Notes: generated from the sequence alone by a model not told the origin. 64,000 nucleotides of DNA from QHXM01 sp032160705 (GCA_032160705.1 JAVHVE010000028.1:6682-70681); one strand, 5' to 3'. Shown: positions 25,739-34,906, counted from the stretch's first letter. Made by a program: numbers and translations.

Positions 25739-28480
25739 ATGAAAAGATCATCAATTCACGCGCGCTCCGTTTTCTCGCTCGTCGTGATCTTCTGTCTGCT
25801 CGCCGCGCCCATGACGGCATTCGCCAAAAAGGGTGAGAAGAACTACAAGCAAGGCTTGAAGTATGAAGCGGCGCAGCAATGGGAGAAGGCCGCGCAGGAG
25901 TTTACGATGGCCGTCGCCGCCGACCCGTCGAACATCGAATACCAACTCCATTACCGCCGCTCTGTCTTCAATGCTTCGCAGACGTACATGCAGCAGGGGC
26001 GCGCGCTCGCCGAGCAGCGCGACTACATCGGAGCATACAACGCCTTTCGCCAGGCTTACGGCTTTGACCCTGTCAACGAGCTGGCGCTTTCGGAGATGGA
26101 GCGCATGCTGCGCCTGCAACGCGAGAAGACCGGAGAGAGCGGCGTGGGCGAGGGCAGCGGCAACGGCACTAAAGTTACACAGCTATCGTCCCGGCAGGGA
26201 ACGGGCGGAACGCCTGCGGAACCGGGAGCACGCAATCAGCCGGAAGAAACCCTGCCGCCTCAGCGTGCGGATCAATTGCGCGTCATCAAGTATAACGGCG
26301 ACCTCAAGAGTCTGATTCGCAACCTCGCCGAGCAATTGAGTCTCAACGTGATTTTCGACACACAATCATTCCGCGCACCGCGCACCATCGAAGTGAACCT
26401 GACGGATGTGACGACGGCGCAGGCTCTCGATATGGTCTTTCTTCAGGAAGGATTGTTCTTCCAGAAAGTCAACCGTCGCACCATCCTGGTTGCCGATCAA
26501 AACAGGCGTGCCCAGTATCAACAGCTTGCCATTCGCACTTACTATCTCTCAAACATTGATCCGACCGAGGCGCGCACCATCATCTCGGCTGCGATTCCGC
26601 CGAACCAGGGTCGCCCGCAGACAGTTGTCCTGCCAGACAAGACGACCAACAGCATCACGATTCGTGACACTTCCGAGAACCTGCAACTAATCGGAGAAAT
26701 CTTACGGAGTATTGACAAGGATCGCGCGGAGGTCGTGATGGATGTCAGTATTTACGAAGTCTCGCGCACAGACCTGTTGCAGCTTGGCAACCAGATTGGC
26801 ACGGGCGACTCAAACGGCTTCTTCTCGCTCGGCGGGTCAAGCGGCGTGAGCGTCCTTGCGGGCGCGCGCGACGTGGCGTCACGTCTCTCCACCGTGCCGA
26901 CGGCGCTCGGCGCTGCGCTGGTCGTCCCGGCTTCTGCCCTGACCGCGTTTCAGCGCAAGGATCGCACGAAGCTGGTGGCTTCAACGCAGGTTCATGCTTT
27001 CAATGGTGAGGAATCTACAGCGCGCATCGGCCAGCGCGTGCCCGTGCAAACGGCTCAAACGTTCCCGTTCGGGACGACTAATCCGACGACGCCCGGCGGA
27101 GTCAGCGGCGGAGTCAATTTCGGTGGTGGCTTTCCGGTCATCCAGTACGAGCCGACTGGATTGACATTGAAGTTTACGCCGCAGGTCTTTCCGAATCTGG
27201 ACGTGCAGGTCAAGATGTCAATCGAATCCAAAGACATCCTGAACGCTGGCAGCCTGACGCCGACTTTCACCGAGCGCACAATCACCGGGACGGCGCGCGT
27301 GCAAAACAATCGCACCATGATGCTCGCCTCTGTCGCGCAGGATACGCAATCAAACGGTCGTCGTGGCTTGCCGCTCCTGGGTCTGATTCCGATTCTGGGG
27401 CGTCTGTTTACTTCGCCGACGCGCAACAACAATCAGATAGACATCGTGATCGCCGTCACGCCGCGCGTGTTGCGCGCTCCGGCCATCACCCCATTTGACG
27501 AGCAAGAGCGTCCGAGCGGCACGTTGTCAACGCCGGCGAGCGGATCGCTCGAAGCGCTGGTTCGGCAAGCAGACCGCGAAGACCAGTTGGCTGCGGCGCG
27601 AAAGGTTCCAACTAACGTCGTCGTGCAATTGCCGGATGCCGAAGCCCTGCCCGCTTACGTGCCCGCGCCGAAATCCATGATGACGACCACTGATAGCGCG
27701 TCCGCGCAACCCGCAACAGACAAGACGCAAACAAACGCTCTGGTCACTCCCGTTTCCATGCTCAACCTTCCGCAGCCGTCGAACGCTCTGGCCAACGCGA
27801 TAGCGCAACTGACGGGCGACGCTCCGCCAGCCCCGACCGCGCTGGTCAACAAATTAAGCAACACGACGACGCCCCCATCGGAAGTCGCTCAACCGTTGAG
27901 CGTGTCAACGACGCCGCCATCAGAAACAGCCGTCGAAGCGCGGAAGACGGCAATCGCAGCGCCGGGTGATTCGACGAAGAGCGGAGCAATCGCAGCGCCA
28001 TCCGCCAGCGACAAAGGAAAGACGGGATTGTCCCGCAGGTCTGCCGCCTCATCCAATTCTATGAGGTGGGCGGCGGAGATGCGTTTGCTGCCAACAACCG
28101 AGGAGATGCGCGTCGGCGAAAAGCAGCGCATCGCGCTCGTGCTCATTTCAAAAGAGTCGCTCGGTACGACCATTGCGCGTCTTCGTTTCGACCCGCGCGT
28201 GCTGGCCGTGCGCGGCATCTCGCAGGGCGCATGGCCTGACGCTGAGAGCGCTCCGACGATCATGCAATCAATTGATCCGGCGGGGCTCGTCGCTTTTGCT
28301 ATCTCGCCGCAGGCGGGCTTCCCCTTGAAGACGGGATCAAGCGTCATCCTGCTCCTCGAAATCGAGGCGCTGGCTGCGGGCGAAAGCGTCATCAGCTTCG
28401 ACCCGAACGTCCAGGCCGTCGCTTCCAATGGACGCAGCGTGAAGCTGCAATTGACTGAAGTGCGCGTCACGGTGAAGTAG
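25739..28480 (+). CDS. gspD: Secretin with N-terminal TPR and C-terminal cohesin-like domain
   Basis: A signal peptide (to about residue 29, AFA) precedes TPR-like helices (32-130), a STN/N0 domain (about 180-250), a NolW/N1 domain (255-330) and the secretin barrel (about 414-580, with RIGQRVPVQ and NNQIDIVIAVTPRVLR). A Pro/Ala/Thr linker of ~190 residues leads to a cohesin-like beta domain (about 780-913, ARLRFDPRVLAVRG). The secretin forms the outer-membrane channel for the pilus or secreted protein. The TPR-secretin-cohesin order differs from E. coli GspD/PilQ. The gene starts at ATG 25739. Confidence 0.92.
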   Translation: MKRSSIHARSVFSLVVIFCLLAAPMTAFAKKGEKNYKQGLKYEAAQQWEKAAQEFTMAVAADPSNIEYQLHYRRSVFNASQTYMQQGRALAEQRDYIGAYNAFRQAYGFDPVNELALSEMERMLRLQREKTGESGVGEGSGNGTKVTQLSSRQGTGGTPAEPGARNQPEETLPPQRADQLRVIKYNGDLKSLIRNLAEQLSLNVIFDTQSFRAPRTIEVNLTDVTTAQALDMVFLQEGLFFQKVNRRTILVADQNRRAQYQQLAIRTYYLSNIDPTEARTIISAAIPPNQGRPQTVVLPDKTTNSITIRDTSENLQLIGEILRSIDKDRAEVVMDVSIYEVSRTDLLQLGNQIGTGDSNGFFSLGGSSGVSVLAGARDVASRLSTVPTALGAALVVPASALTAFQRKDRTKLVASTQVHAFNGEESTARIGQRVPVQTAQTFPFGTTNPTTPGGVSGGVNFGGGFPVIQYEPTGLTLKFTPQVFPNLDVQVKMSIESKDILNAGSLTPTFTERTITGTARVQNNRTMMLASVAQDTQSNGRRGLPLLGLIPILGRLFTSPTRNNNQIDIVIAVTPRVLRAPAITPFDEQERPSGTLSTPASGSLEALVRQADREDQLAAARKVPTNVVVQLPDAEALPAYVPAPKSMMTTTDSASAQPATDKTQTNALVTPVSMLNLPQPSNALANAIAQLTGDAPPAPTALVNKLSNTTTPPSEVAQPLSVSTTPPSETAVEARKTAIAAPGDSTKSGAIAAPSASDKGKTGLSRRSAASSNSMRWAAEMRLLPTTEEMRVGEKQRIALVLISKESLGTTIARLRFDPRVLAVRGISQGAWPDAESAPTIMQSIDPAGLVAFAISPQAGFPLKTGSSVILLLEIEALAAGESVISFDPNVQAVASNGRSVKLQLTEVRVTVK

Positions 28481-28481
28481 T

Positions 28482-29204
28482 ATGAGAAAACAGTTGGCAG
28501 TTGGCAGTTGGCAGTTGGCAGAAGAAGAAGCGCGCGGCAAAGCTGAACGCCCGTCTTTGCTGCCCACTGCCAACTGCCAACTGCCAACTACTTCTTCATG
28601 CGGGTTCACGTTAATGGAGTTGGTCATCACGCTGACCGTGTTGACGATTCTGACGATGGGCGTGATTCCGCTCGTCCAAATCTCCGTCAAGCGACAGCGC
28701 GAGCAGCGCCTGCGCGACACCTTGCGTGAGATGCGCACGGCCATTGAGCAGTTTCATCGTGAAGCGATAGCCGCCCCTCCTGGGCGGCAACAAGCGCCGG
28801 GTCAACCGCCACAGCCACAACAACAACAGCAACAGATGCTGATAGACCCGCGCGTCAGGGTGGCGATTACCGACACTACCATCTTCACCACAGAAAACCC
28901 GGATCGCTACCCGCCCGATCTTGATACGCTCGTCAACGGCGTCAGCGTGACGCCAATCCAGTCAAACGTGCCAATGGGCGGGCCGCAAGGACCAAACGCG
29001 ACCGACAATTCGCTCACGTCAACCAAGAAGAAAGTGTACCTGCGCCAGATTCCGATTGATCCGGTGACGGGCGAGAGCGATTGGGAGCTGCGCTCGACTT
29101 ACGATACAAAAGACTCCGGGTCGTGGGGCGGTGAAAACGTTTTCGACGTGCGCTCGAAATCCAACGAGACGGCGCTCGACGGGAGTAAATACAGTGAATG
29201 GTAA
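28482..29204 (+). CDS. Pseudopilin with heptad palindrome translated in its leader
   Basis: The class III (type IV prepilin) cleavage site is CGFTLMELVITLTVLTILT: Gly at -1, Phe at +1 and Glu at +5, followed by the hydrophobic stem helix and a GspG/H-like globular domain ending TKDSGSWGGENVFDVRS. Upstream of the cleavage site lie about 42 residues, against the usual 6-25, because the leader encodes palindrome E10. It reads QLAVGSW repeats and NCQLPTA repeats, each 7 residues (21 bases). ATG 28482 follows the secretin stop at once. A short leader from an alternative start would need a non-ATG codon inside the element. Confidence 0.82.
   Translation: MRKQLAVGSWQLAEEEARGKAERPSLLPTANCQLPTTSSCGFTLMELVITLTVLTILTMGVIPLVQISVKRQREQRLRDTLREMRTAIEQFHREAIAAPPGRQQAPGQPPQPQQQQQQMLIDPRVRVAITDTTIFTTENPDRYPPDLDTLVNGVSVTPIQSNVPMGGPQGPNATDNSLTSTKKKVYLRQIPIDPVTGESDWELRSTYDTKDSGSWGGENVFDVRSKSNETALDGSKYSEW
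28491..28589. repeat. Heptad palindrome E10 (CAGTTGG type), inside a CDS
   Basis: Four CAGTTGG copies are matched by CCAACTG copies near 28564-28589 around a loop with GCGCGGCAAAGC. It is open in the frame of the pseudopilin and supplies most of its leader. Confidence 0.92.
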
Positions 29205-29673
29205 GAAACAGTTTTCAGTTTTCAGTTTTCAGTTTCCAGAAAAACGGCACGGTGATGCGAGTCGCGCTTCTTCGCTGAAAACTGAAAACCGAAAACTGAA
29301 AACTGGATTTACGCTTCTCGAATTGATGATTGTTATCTCGATCATCGTTATTCTCGCCGTCATAGCGATGCCGCAGTATCAAAAAACTGTCCTCCACGCA
29401 CGCGAGACGGTGCTGCGCGACGACCTGTTCCACTTGCGCAAGGCGATTGACATGTTCGGAGCGGACAAGGGCAAGCCGCCGCAGACGCTCGAAGATTTGG
29501 TCAGCGCCGGGTACATCCGTGAGATTCCGCTCGACCCGATCACGGGCGAGAAAGACTGGGCAATCATTACAGGCGAAGACCCTGCGTCGCTGACAGGTGA
29601 ATCGGGCATCTCAAACATCCACAGCGCCTCAGGAGATACTTCGACGGAAGGCACGCCCTACAGCGAATGGTGA
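29194..29673 (+). CDS. gspG: GspG-like major pseudopilin with palindrome-derived leader
   Basis: The prepilin site KTGFTLLELMIVISIIVILAV (from about 29305) is followed by the GspG-type stem, DDLFHLRKAIDMFGADKGKPP and a C-terminal YSEW end. GTG 29194 overlaps the stop codon of the previous pseudopilin and starts a ~38-residue leader encoding palindrome E11 (KKQFSVFSFQF on one arm, LKTENRKLKT on the other). The frame is open further back to GTG 29131, so the true start is uncertain. The two pseudopilins are similar and adjacent, and both ends of their mature parts are intact. Confidence 0.85.
   Translation: MNGKKQFSVFSFQFPEKRHGDASRASSLKTENRKLKTGFTLLELMIVISIIVILAVIAMPQYQKTVLHARETVLRDDLFHLRKAIDMFGADKGKPPQTLEDLVSAGYIREIPLDPITGEKDWAIITGEDPASLTGESGISNIHSASGDTSTEGTPYSEW
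29209..29305. repeat. Heptad palindrome E11 (CAGTTTT type), inside a CDS
   Basis: CAGTTTT/CAGTTTC copies and the matching GAAAACTG copies are separated by a loop with ACGGCACGGTG. It is read through in the leader frame of the second pseudopilin and ends where the cleavage-site codons begin. Confidence 0.92.
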
Positions 29674-29793
29674 TGAAAAGCAGAAGACAGAAAACAGAAG
29701 ACAGGAGACAGGAGAAAAGAAAATCAGTAGCAGCGGTTCTCCGCATATTCATTCTGACTTCTGACTCCTGTATTCTGTCTCCTGCTTTTCATC
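29672..29793. repeat. Heptad palindrome E12 (CAGAAGA/CAGGAGA type)
   Basis: GATGAAAAGCAGAAGACAG is matched by CTGTCTCCTGCTTTTCATC. The core AAAGAAAATCAGTAGCAGCG with GGTTCTCCGCAT nearly equals that of E8. Its first bases make the TGA stop of the second pseudopilin. Confidence 0.93.
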
Positions 29794-29827
29794 CACTTCT
29801 CAAGCTTGTCAAATCAAAAATAATCTG

Positions 29828-30772
29828 ATGCCTTTCAGCAAACTCGTTCGTCCGCGTTTTCCTTCAGCCGCTCTCGGCCTTGAGAGCGGTACTGCGACAG
29901 CCGTTCACCTTGAGCGCGGGCGGCGCGAAGGTTTCTCAATCAAGCGCGCGGCGACCGCCACACTCCCCGAAGGACTGCTGCGCCCCAGCTTCGATGAAGC
30001 GAACATCGCGGACACAAATGCGCTCGCGCTTCTTTTATCTGATGTGGTCTTGAGCGCAGGTTTGGCCAAGCAGCGCAAGTGGTCTCTGGCTTTACCTGAA
30101 GCCAGCACGCGCGCCGTCATCCTGACATTGGAGAGCGCGCCCGCTTCGCGCTCGGAGTTGGAAGAAGTCTTGCGCTGGAAATATGAGCGCAGCTTCGGCG
30201 CGCCGCCGGAAGAGCTGCGGGTCTCGCGGATGCGCCTGTCGCCGGACTCTCAGGGACGCCAGCGCTATCTGGCCACTGGCATACGTCTCGCCATCCTCGA
30301 AGAATATGAAAGCATGTTTGATGCGCTTAACTGGCGCACAGGGCTGATTCTGCCGCGTCATCAGGGCGAGGCGCGCTGGATCACCGGAAACGGCGCGCAG
30401 GGGGATGCGCTGCTCATCACTTCGCACGCGGAAGGATTCACCGCGCTTCTGCTGCGCGACCAACAGCCCGTCATTGCGCGCTCCGTCATGTGTGAACCGG
30501 AAGACCGCGACGACGAGCTGTATCGTCTGCTGCTCTTTTACCGCGACCGCGTGCTTTCAGCCCACGATGGCGGTGCGCCGCTCACGCTCGACCGGCTGTT
30601 GGTCGTCGGCGAAGGTTTTGACAAAGCCCACGTCAGCGAGATCGTCAACGAAACGCTTGAAGTACATTTACGTGCGCTCGGCCCCATCGAGGTCGGCCTC
30701 GCGCTCCCGTCCAACGAGTTGAGCTTCGACGCCATCGCCGCCCCCGCCGGACTGGCCACGCTGGCATGGTAA
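29828..30772 (+). CDS. PilM/GspL-like actin-fold protein
   Basis: The 314-residue protein has the PilM/GspL cytoplasmic-domain layout: LGLESGTATAVHLERG at the start (phosphate-1-like loop), LALPEAS, then LRWKYERSFG and a last strand-helix LDRLLVVGEG. It would link the assembly ATPase to inner-membrane PilN/PilO-like proteins, but none follows, and no C-terminal transmembrane segment is present. It ends the secretion cluster. ATG 29828 is used. Confidence 0.75.
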   Translation: MPFSKLVRPRFPSAALGLESGTATAVHLERGRREGFSIKRAATATLPEGLLRPSFDEANIADTNALALLLSDVVLSAGLAKQRKWSLALPEASTRAVILTLESAPASRSELEEVLRWKYERSFGAPPEELRVSRMRLSPDSQGRQRYLATGIRLAILEEYESMFDALNWRTGLILPRHQGEARWITGNGAQGDALLITSHAEGFTALLLRDQQPVIARSVMCEPEDRDDELYRLLLFYRDRVLSAHDGGAPLTLDRLLVVGEGFDKAHVSEIVNETLEVHLRALGPIEVGLALPSNELSFDAIAAPAGLATLAW

Positions 30773-30885
30773 AAGCAGGAGTCAGAACACAGAAGACAGA
30801 AGTCAGAATGATAAGGCGGCAACCGTTTTTCTTCTGATTTTCTTTTCTCCTGACTCCTGTATTCTGACTCCTGTCTCCTGCTCTT
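30770..30885. repeat. Heptad palindrome E13 (CAGAAGA/CAGGAGT type)
   Basis: AAAAGCAGGAGTCAGAACAC is matched by CTGACTCCTGTCTCCTGCT. The core is AATGATAAGGCGGCAACCG then CTGATTTTCTTTTC. It begins right at the PilM-like stop codon and separates the secretion cluster from the sigma-factor unit. Confidence 0.92.
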
Positions 30886-30924
30886 GAAACTTTCCAGGTT
30901 TTGGAAGCGTAACATCAGAGCATC

Positions 30925-31539
30925 ATGAGTATGAGTGCATCTCCCGCTGTAGTTTTTAGTAATCTCTCGGCTTTCGCCGATTGCGATCTGGTGACGCGCG
31001 CCGTGATGGGGCGCGAGGATGGGTTCGAGGAGCTTGTGCGCCGCTACCAGCGCCCGATTGCCGCCTACGTCTACCGGATGGTTGGCGATTACGAGGCGGC
31101 GCTGGATTTGACGCAGGAGGTCTTCATCAAGGTCTACAATTCGCTCCGGCGCTATCGCTCCGAATTCAAGTTCTCGACCTGGATTTACAAGATCGCGCAC
31201 AACTCAGCCGTCGATCACCTGCGGCGCTCCTGCAACCGCGACCAGGCGCTGACGAGCGAGTTTGATGGAGAGCAATATGATCTGCCGCTTGAGAGCCGTA
31301 GGCTCTCGCCTGAACAGGAGAGCGAAAGAGCCGAGCGTCGCGCAGAGATCGAGCAGGTCGTTCGCGGGCTTCCAGGCGCGTACAGAGAACTCGTCCTCCT
31401 GCGCCATTCGCACGACATGAGCTATGACGAGATCGCGGAAGTCACAGGTCTCCCACTCGGCACGGTCAAGAATCGTCTCTTTCGTGCGCGCGAAACCATG
31501 CGCCAGCAGTTTGTCCAGAGAGGCATCACGGGTGTTTGA
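30925..31539 (+). CDS. ECF RNA polymerase sigma factor (first unit)
   Basis: The 204-residue ECF sigma factor has region 2 (VRRYQRPIAAYVYRMVGDYEAALDLTQEVFIKVY...STWIYKIAHNSAVDHLRR) and region 4 (LPGAYRELVLLRHSHDMSYDEIAEVTGLPLGTVKNRLFRARE). It redirects polymerase to stress or envelope promoters and is probably held by the anti-sigma protein that follows 18 bases later. ATG 30925 is supported by the conserved region 2 spacing, and a second in-frame ATG lies 6 bases downstream. Confidence 0.95.
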   Translation: MSMSASPAVVFSNLSAFADCDLVTRAVMGREDGFEELVRRYQRPIAAYVYRMVGDYEAALDLTQEVFIKVYNSLRRYRSEFKFSTWIYKIAHNSAVDHLRRSCNRDQALTSEFDGEQYDLPLESRRLSPEQESERAERRAEIEQVVRGLPGAYRELVLLRHSHDMSYDEIAEVTGLPLGTVKNRLFRARETMRQQFVQRGITGV

Positions 31540-31557
31540 TAACAGACTTTTAGATTT

Positions 31558-32139
31558 ATGAGCCCAGACAATTCCAGTTGCCGGAGCGAAGAGATCGTCG
31601 CCTACCTTGATGGTGAGGTTGACGCTGCTGCGCTGGTGCGGCTAGAGCAGCATTTTGCTTGTTGCGAGCAGTGCGCTGCGGAGTTGCGAGTTCAGCGTCG
31701 TCTGTTTCATGAATTGGACTTCGCGCTGATGGACGAACCTGCGATTGAGATGCCGCAGAACTTCGCTCAGGTTGTGGCGGCTCGCGCCCAGTCGGACATG
31801 AGCGGCATGCGCGCCCCGCGAGAGCGAAGGCGCGCTCTCAGTTTGTGCGCCATGCTCGTGGTCGTCTCTTTCGCGCTTCTCGGCGGCACGGCCTTGGGAG
31901 AGTCTGTGTTTGCTCCCCTGCGCGCCATCTGGAAAGTCGGAGTGGCGTTGTTTAGTTTCTTAGGCCACGCGCTCTACGATGCGGGCACAGGCGTCGCCGT
32001 CATCTCTCGCGGGCTGGGCGGTCACTTGCTCTTTGAGTCGCGGGTCTCAGGCTTGCTTGTTCTCTTCCTCCTTGCGCTGGCTCTCTTCACCTTGACGCGC
32101 ATGATTGTCAGGTATCACCGGACACGCATCATAGAATGA
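31558..32139 (+). CDS. Zinc-finger anti-sigma factor (first unit)
   Basis: The N-terminal zf-HC2 motif is seen as HFACCEQC (H-x3-C-x2-C, residues 29-37), in ALVRLEQHFACCEQCAAELR. A transmembrane segment follows (about 99-117, LCAMLVVVSFALLGGTALG), and a second hydrophobic stretch lies near the C-terminus. It should bind and inactivate the adjacent ECF sigma factor from the inner membrane. The gene ends at 32139 just before a strong terminator. Confidence 0.9.
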   Translation: MSPDNSSCRSEEIVAYLDGEVDAAALVRLEQHFACCEQCAAELRVQRRLFHELDFALMDEPAIEMPQNFAQVVAARAQSDMSGMRAPRERRRALSLCAMLVVVSFALLGGTALGESVFAPLRAIWKVGVALFSFLGHALYDAGTGVAVISRGLGGHLLFESRVSGLLVLFLLALALFTLTRMIVRYHRTRIIE

Positions 32140-32147
32140 ATCGGCAA

Positions 32148-32185
32148 GCGCACACTTTCATCCGGGAGCGTGCGCGCTTTTTTTT
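32148..32185 (+). terminator. Terminator after first sigma/anti-sigma unit
   Basis: GCGCACACT and AGCGTGCGC form a near-perfect stem at 32148-32156 and 32167-32175 with a 10-base loop, followed by GC and eight T's. It would end the sigma/anti-sigma transcript. The next gene starts nine bases after it. Confidence 0.75.
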
Positions 32186-32193
32186 AGACCATT

Positions 32194-33168
32194 GTGAGTC
32201 AGCTTTCATTTCAGAGGTCACTGGATTTGCATTTCGCGCACGCCGTGTTGAGAGCGGCGGCGCTTCTTTCCGCGTTCCTCTTGATGGTCGTTGCCATCCA
32301 TGCTCAAACCTCCGACGGTTTGCTCCCGGACGATCAAGCGCCGCTCGTCGTGGAGGGGCTGAGGGAGTCGGACGTGTTTGGCTGGGGACAATCGGTCGTC
32401 GTGCGCGGCCACGTTAGGCACGGCGTCATGGCCTTTGGCGGTGATGTCATCGTCGAGGGAATTGTCGAAGGTGACGTGGCGACAATCGGCGGCTCGGTTG
32501 TCGAGCGTGAAGGCGCGCAGGTCGGCGGCGACGTAATCGTCATCGGCGGTTCTTATCGTCGCAGCCCGACCACCGAGCAGAGACATGATCCCACGAGAGT
32601 GTCCGTCATGTTCGAGGGCTTCCAGCCGGAGCTGCGCAAGATCATGCGTAATCCTGCGAGCGCGCTTGCCCCGCAGTGGTCTATTGCTTACCTGGGAAGC
32701 CGCGTGCTGGCCGTGCTCTTCTGGTTCATCGCTTCGCTGGTGTTGACTGCCGCTACGCCCGGCGCAATCAGTCGCGCCGTGACGCGCTTGCAGTTGACCA
32801 ACCTGCGCGTCGCCATCATCGGATTCCTCGGCTCAGTCTTAATGACGTTTGGTGTGGTTGCGGGCTTGAGTGTTTTGCCGACTGTGATTGGCGCGCTTGT
32901 TGGCTTGGCGGCGCTGCTGCTGCTGCTGCTGGCTTACTTGTTCGGGCGTGTTACGATTCAGGCGGCGACAGGGCAGTGGGTGCAGCGCAAATTCTTCCCC
33001 GAAAAATATCGCTCAGAGTCAATCGCGCTCCTGAGCGGCACTGTTCTCTGGGCCATTCTCTTATCCTTGCCTTACATCTGGCCGTTTGTCGGCGCGGGGC
33101 TGCTGGTGGCGAGCCTCGGCCTGGCGCTGACGGCGCGCTATCGCATCGGCTGGAAGCGTCCCCTTTAG
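32194..33168 (+). CDS. Membrane protein with bactofilin-like repeats
   Basis: GTG 32194 starts a 324-residue protein with a signal-like N-terminal helix (to about residue 38, IHAQ). A bactofilin-like beta-repeat region follows (about 50-120: VVVRGHVRHGVMAFGGDVIVEGIVEGDVATIGGS), then four or five transmembrane segments to the C-terminus (ending LTARYRIGWKRPL). It may be a cell-envelope scaffold protein, and no partner is nearby except the sigma/anti-sigma unit. Confidence 0.75.
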   Translation: MSQLSFQRSLDLHFAHAVLRAAALLSAFLLMVVAIHAQTSDGLLPDDQAPLVVEGLRESDVFGWGQSVVVRGHVRHGVMAFGGDVIVEGIVEGDVATIGGSVVEREGAQVGGDVIVIGGSYRRSPTTEQRHDPTRVSVMFEGFQPELRKIMRNPASALAPQWSIAYLGSRVLAVLFWFIASLVLTAATPGAISRAVTRLQLTNLRVAIIGFLGSVLMTFGVVAGLSVLPTVIGALVGLAALLLLLLAYLFGRVTIQAATGQWVQRKFFPEKYRSESIALLSGTVLWAILLSLPYIWPFVGAGLLVASLGLALTARYRIGWKRPL

Positions 33169-33302
33169 CGTTCAGCTAATTCCCACCATCTTCTTAAAAT
33201 TTCTTAAAAAATTCGGAAAATAGAGGAGACGATATGCGCTTTTCGTGCGTCTAAGACTGTCCTCCAAAGTAATACCGAATGGCAGGCAAAAGTAAGGACG
33301 AA

Positions 33303-33378
33303 ATGAACCACGAAGTCACACGAAAGAGCACGAAACTGCTGGTCTGTTCGTGCTCCTTCGTGTTATTTCGTGGTTCAT
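33303..33378. repeat. Inverted repeat E14 (CACGAAA type) within a gene-free region
   Basis: ATGAACCACGAAGTCACACG is matched by CGTGTTATTTCGTGGTTCAT around a short loop. The arms contain CACGAAA motifs at shifting spacing. The rest of the 33169-33637 gap shows no gene, and a GAGGGG ribosome-binding site leads into the next gene. E19 (54467-54535) is a second member. Confidence 0.8.
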
Positions 33379-33637
33379 TCCTGACCCGCTATGGCCTCAG
33401 ATTTTGGAACTTTTAAGCTGAGAGCCTTCAATCTCCCTTAATGGTCGCCTCCGGCCAGTAATTTCTTGATGATGTGCCGGGAAGGGCATAAAATCTGAAC
33501 AATAATTGCTACGGGCGCGTAATAAAGCATCTGACCGCTCGTTTTTATATTAGCGGCAAGAGCGTTTGAGCCACTTAGTTTTACTACCGGACTGCCCGTA
33601 GCGCAGTTTTCCTTAAACTTTAGCGAGGGGAATTTTG

Positions 33638-34816
33638 ATGAAAAAGGCTTTGGTAATATTTGCGCTCGCGTTGCTTGTCCTGACTTCAGGGACGGGCGCA
33701 CAGGCGCAAGGTGACGATCCTGCAATCACTACGACACGCGTCTTCGGCAAGATTAGCGAGATTAACGCTCCCGCAGGTCAAATGGTCGTCAAAACGGACG
33801 CAGGCTCGGTCGTGACCGTGAATCTGAGCGCGAAGACGCTTTACGAGCGCATGCCGCCGGGTGAGACGGATCGCACCAAGGCCGTCAAGATTGCTTTGAC
33901 GGACATCACGGTCGGCGACGGCGTCTATGCGCGCGGCTATGTTGCGACCGACCGCAAGTCTGTGCCCGCGCAGCAGGTCATCGTCGTCAGTCAATCCGAT
34001 ATTGCGAAGAAGCAGGAGAAAGAGCGCGGCGAATGGCGGCAACGCGGCCTCTCCGGTATCGTCGCGTCGGTCAACCCCCAGACAAAAGAAATCACGGTGA
34101 CGACGCGCGCAGCCGAAGGGCCAAAGCCGGTCATCATTCCCGTTTCAGACAAAGTCAAGATGCGCCGCTATGCGCCGGACTCCATCAAGTTCAGCGATGC
34201 CAAAAAGAGTTCGCTGGAAGAGTTGAAGGCGGGCGACCAGCTTCGCGCCAAAGGTGACAAAAGCACGGATGGCGCGCGCTTTCAGGCTGAAGAGATCGTG
34301 ACCGGCTCTTTCCGCACCATCGGTGGCCCAATCACAGCCGTTGACGCTGCGACGGGCGAGGTCAAGATCAATGACATTCAAAGCAAGCAGCCACTCACCG
34401 TAGTCATCCGCAAAGATTCGACGCTCAAGCGCATTCCTGCCGAGTTTATGCAGATGATGGCGCAGGGCGGTGGCGGCGGTGCTGGAGGCCCGGGCGCTGG
34501 CGCTGCTGCGCAGGGAGGCGGCGCGCGTCCCGCCGGTGGCCCCGGAGCAGGCGCTCCGCAAGGTGGGCCGGGTGGTAGCGGCTTCGATATTCAGAGAATT
34601 ATTGAGAATCTTCCTGCCGCGACTCTGGCGGAATTGAAGCCCGGCGAGATGGTTCTCATTTCAAGCACGGCGGGCGCAGACCCTTCGCGCGTCACGGCCA
34701 TCACGCTCGTCGCGGGCGTTGAGCCTATCTTCGCCATGCTACAGGCGAGGCAGGGCGGGCCTGCCAATCGTCCGCCTAATCTTGGCACTATTAATTTGGG
34801 CATCAGCGGGCCGTGA
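33638..34816 (+). CDS. Secreted DUF5666-like protein with Gly-rich insert
   Basis: ATG 33638 (GAGGGG upstream) starts a protein with a signal peptide (to about residue 24, AQAQ) and repeated beta modules of DUF5666 type (FGKISEINAPAGQMVVKTDAG; GIVASVNPQTKEITVTTRA; GPITAVDAATGEVKINDI). A Gly/Ala/Pro-rich stretch lies near residues 283-320, before a last helix-strand segment. The function of DUF5666 is unknown. The gene precedes the TonB-dependent receptor, which carries a similar Gly-rich insert, so the two may act together. Confidence 0.8.
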   Translation: MKKALVIFALALLVLTSGTGAQAQGDDPAITTTRVFGKISEINAPAGQMVVKTDAGSVVTVNLSAKTLYERMPPGETDRTKAVKIALTDITVGDGVYARGYVATDRKSVPAQQVIVVSQSDIAKKQEKERGEWRQRGLSGIVASVNPQTKEITVTTRAAEGPKPVIIPVSDKVKMRRYAPDSIKFSDAKKSSLEELKAGDQLRAKGDKSTDGARFQAEEIVTGSFRTIGGPITAVDAATGEVKINDIQSKQPLTVVIRKDSTLKRIPAEFMQMMAQGGGGGAGGPGAGAAAQGGGARPAGGPGAGAPQGGPGGSGFDIQRIIENLPAATLAELKPGEMVLISSTAGADPSRVTAITLVAGVEPIFAMLQARQGGPANRPPNLGTINLGISGP

Positions 34817-34906
34817 TCGGGTCTGCGCGCCATGAGGATAGTAACTTAAAGTTGGAATGCGCACGCAACAAGCGCGCAGACTCCGACTCCATTCAAAAAG
34901 GCAATT

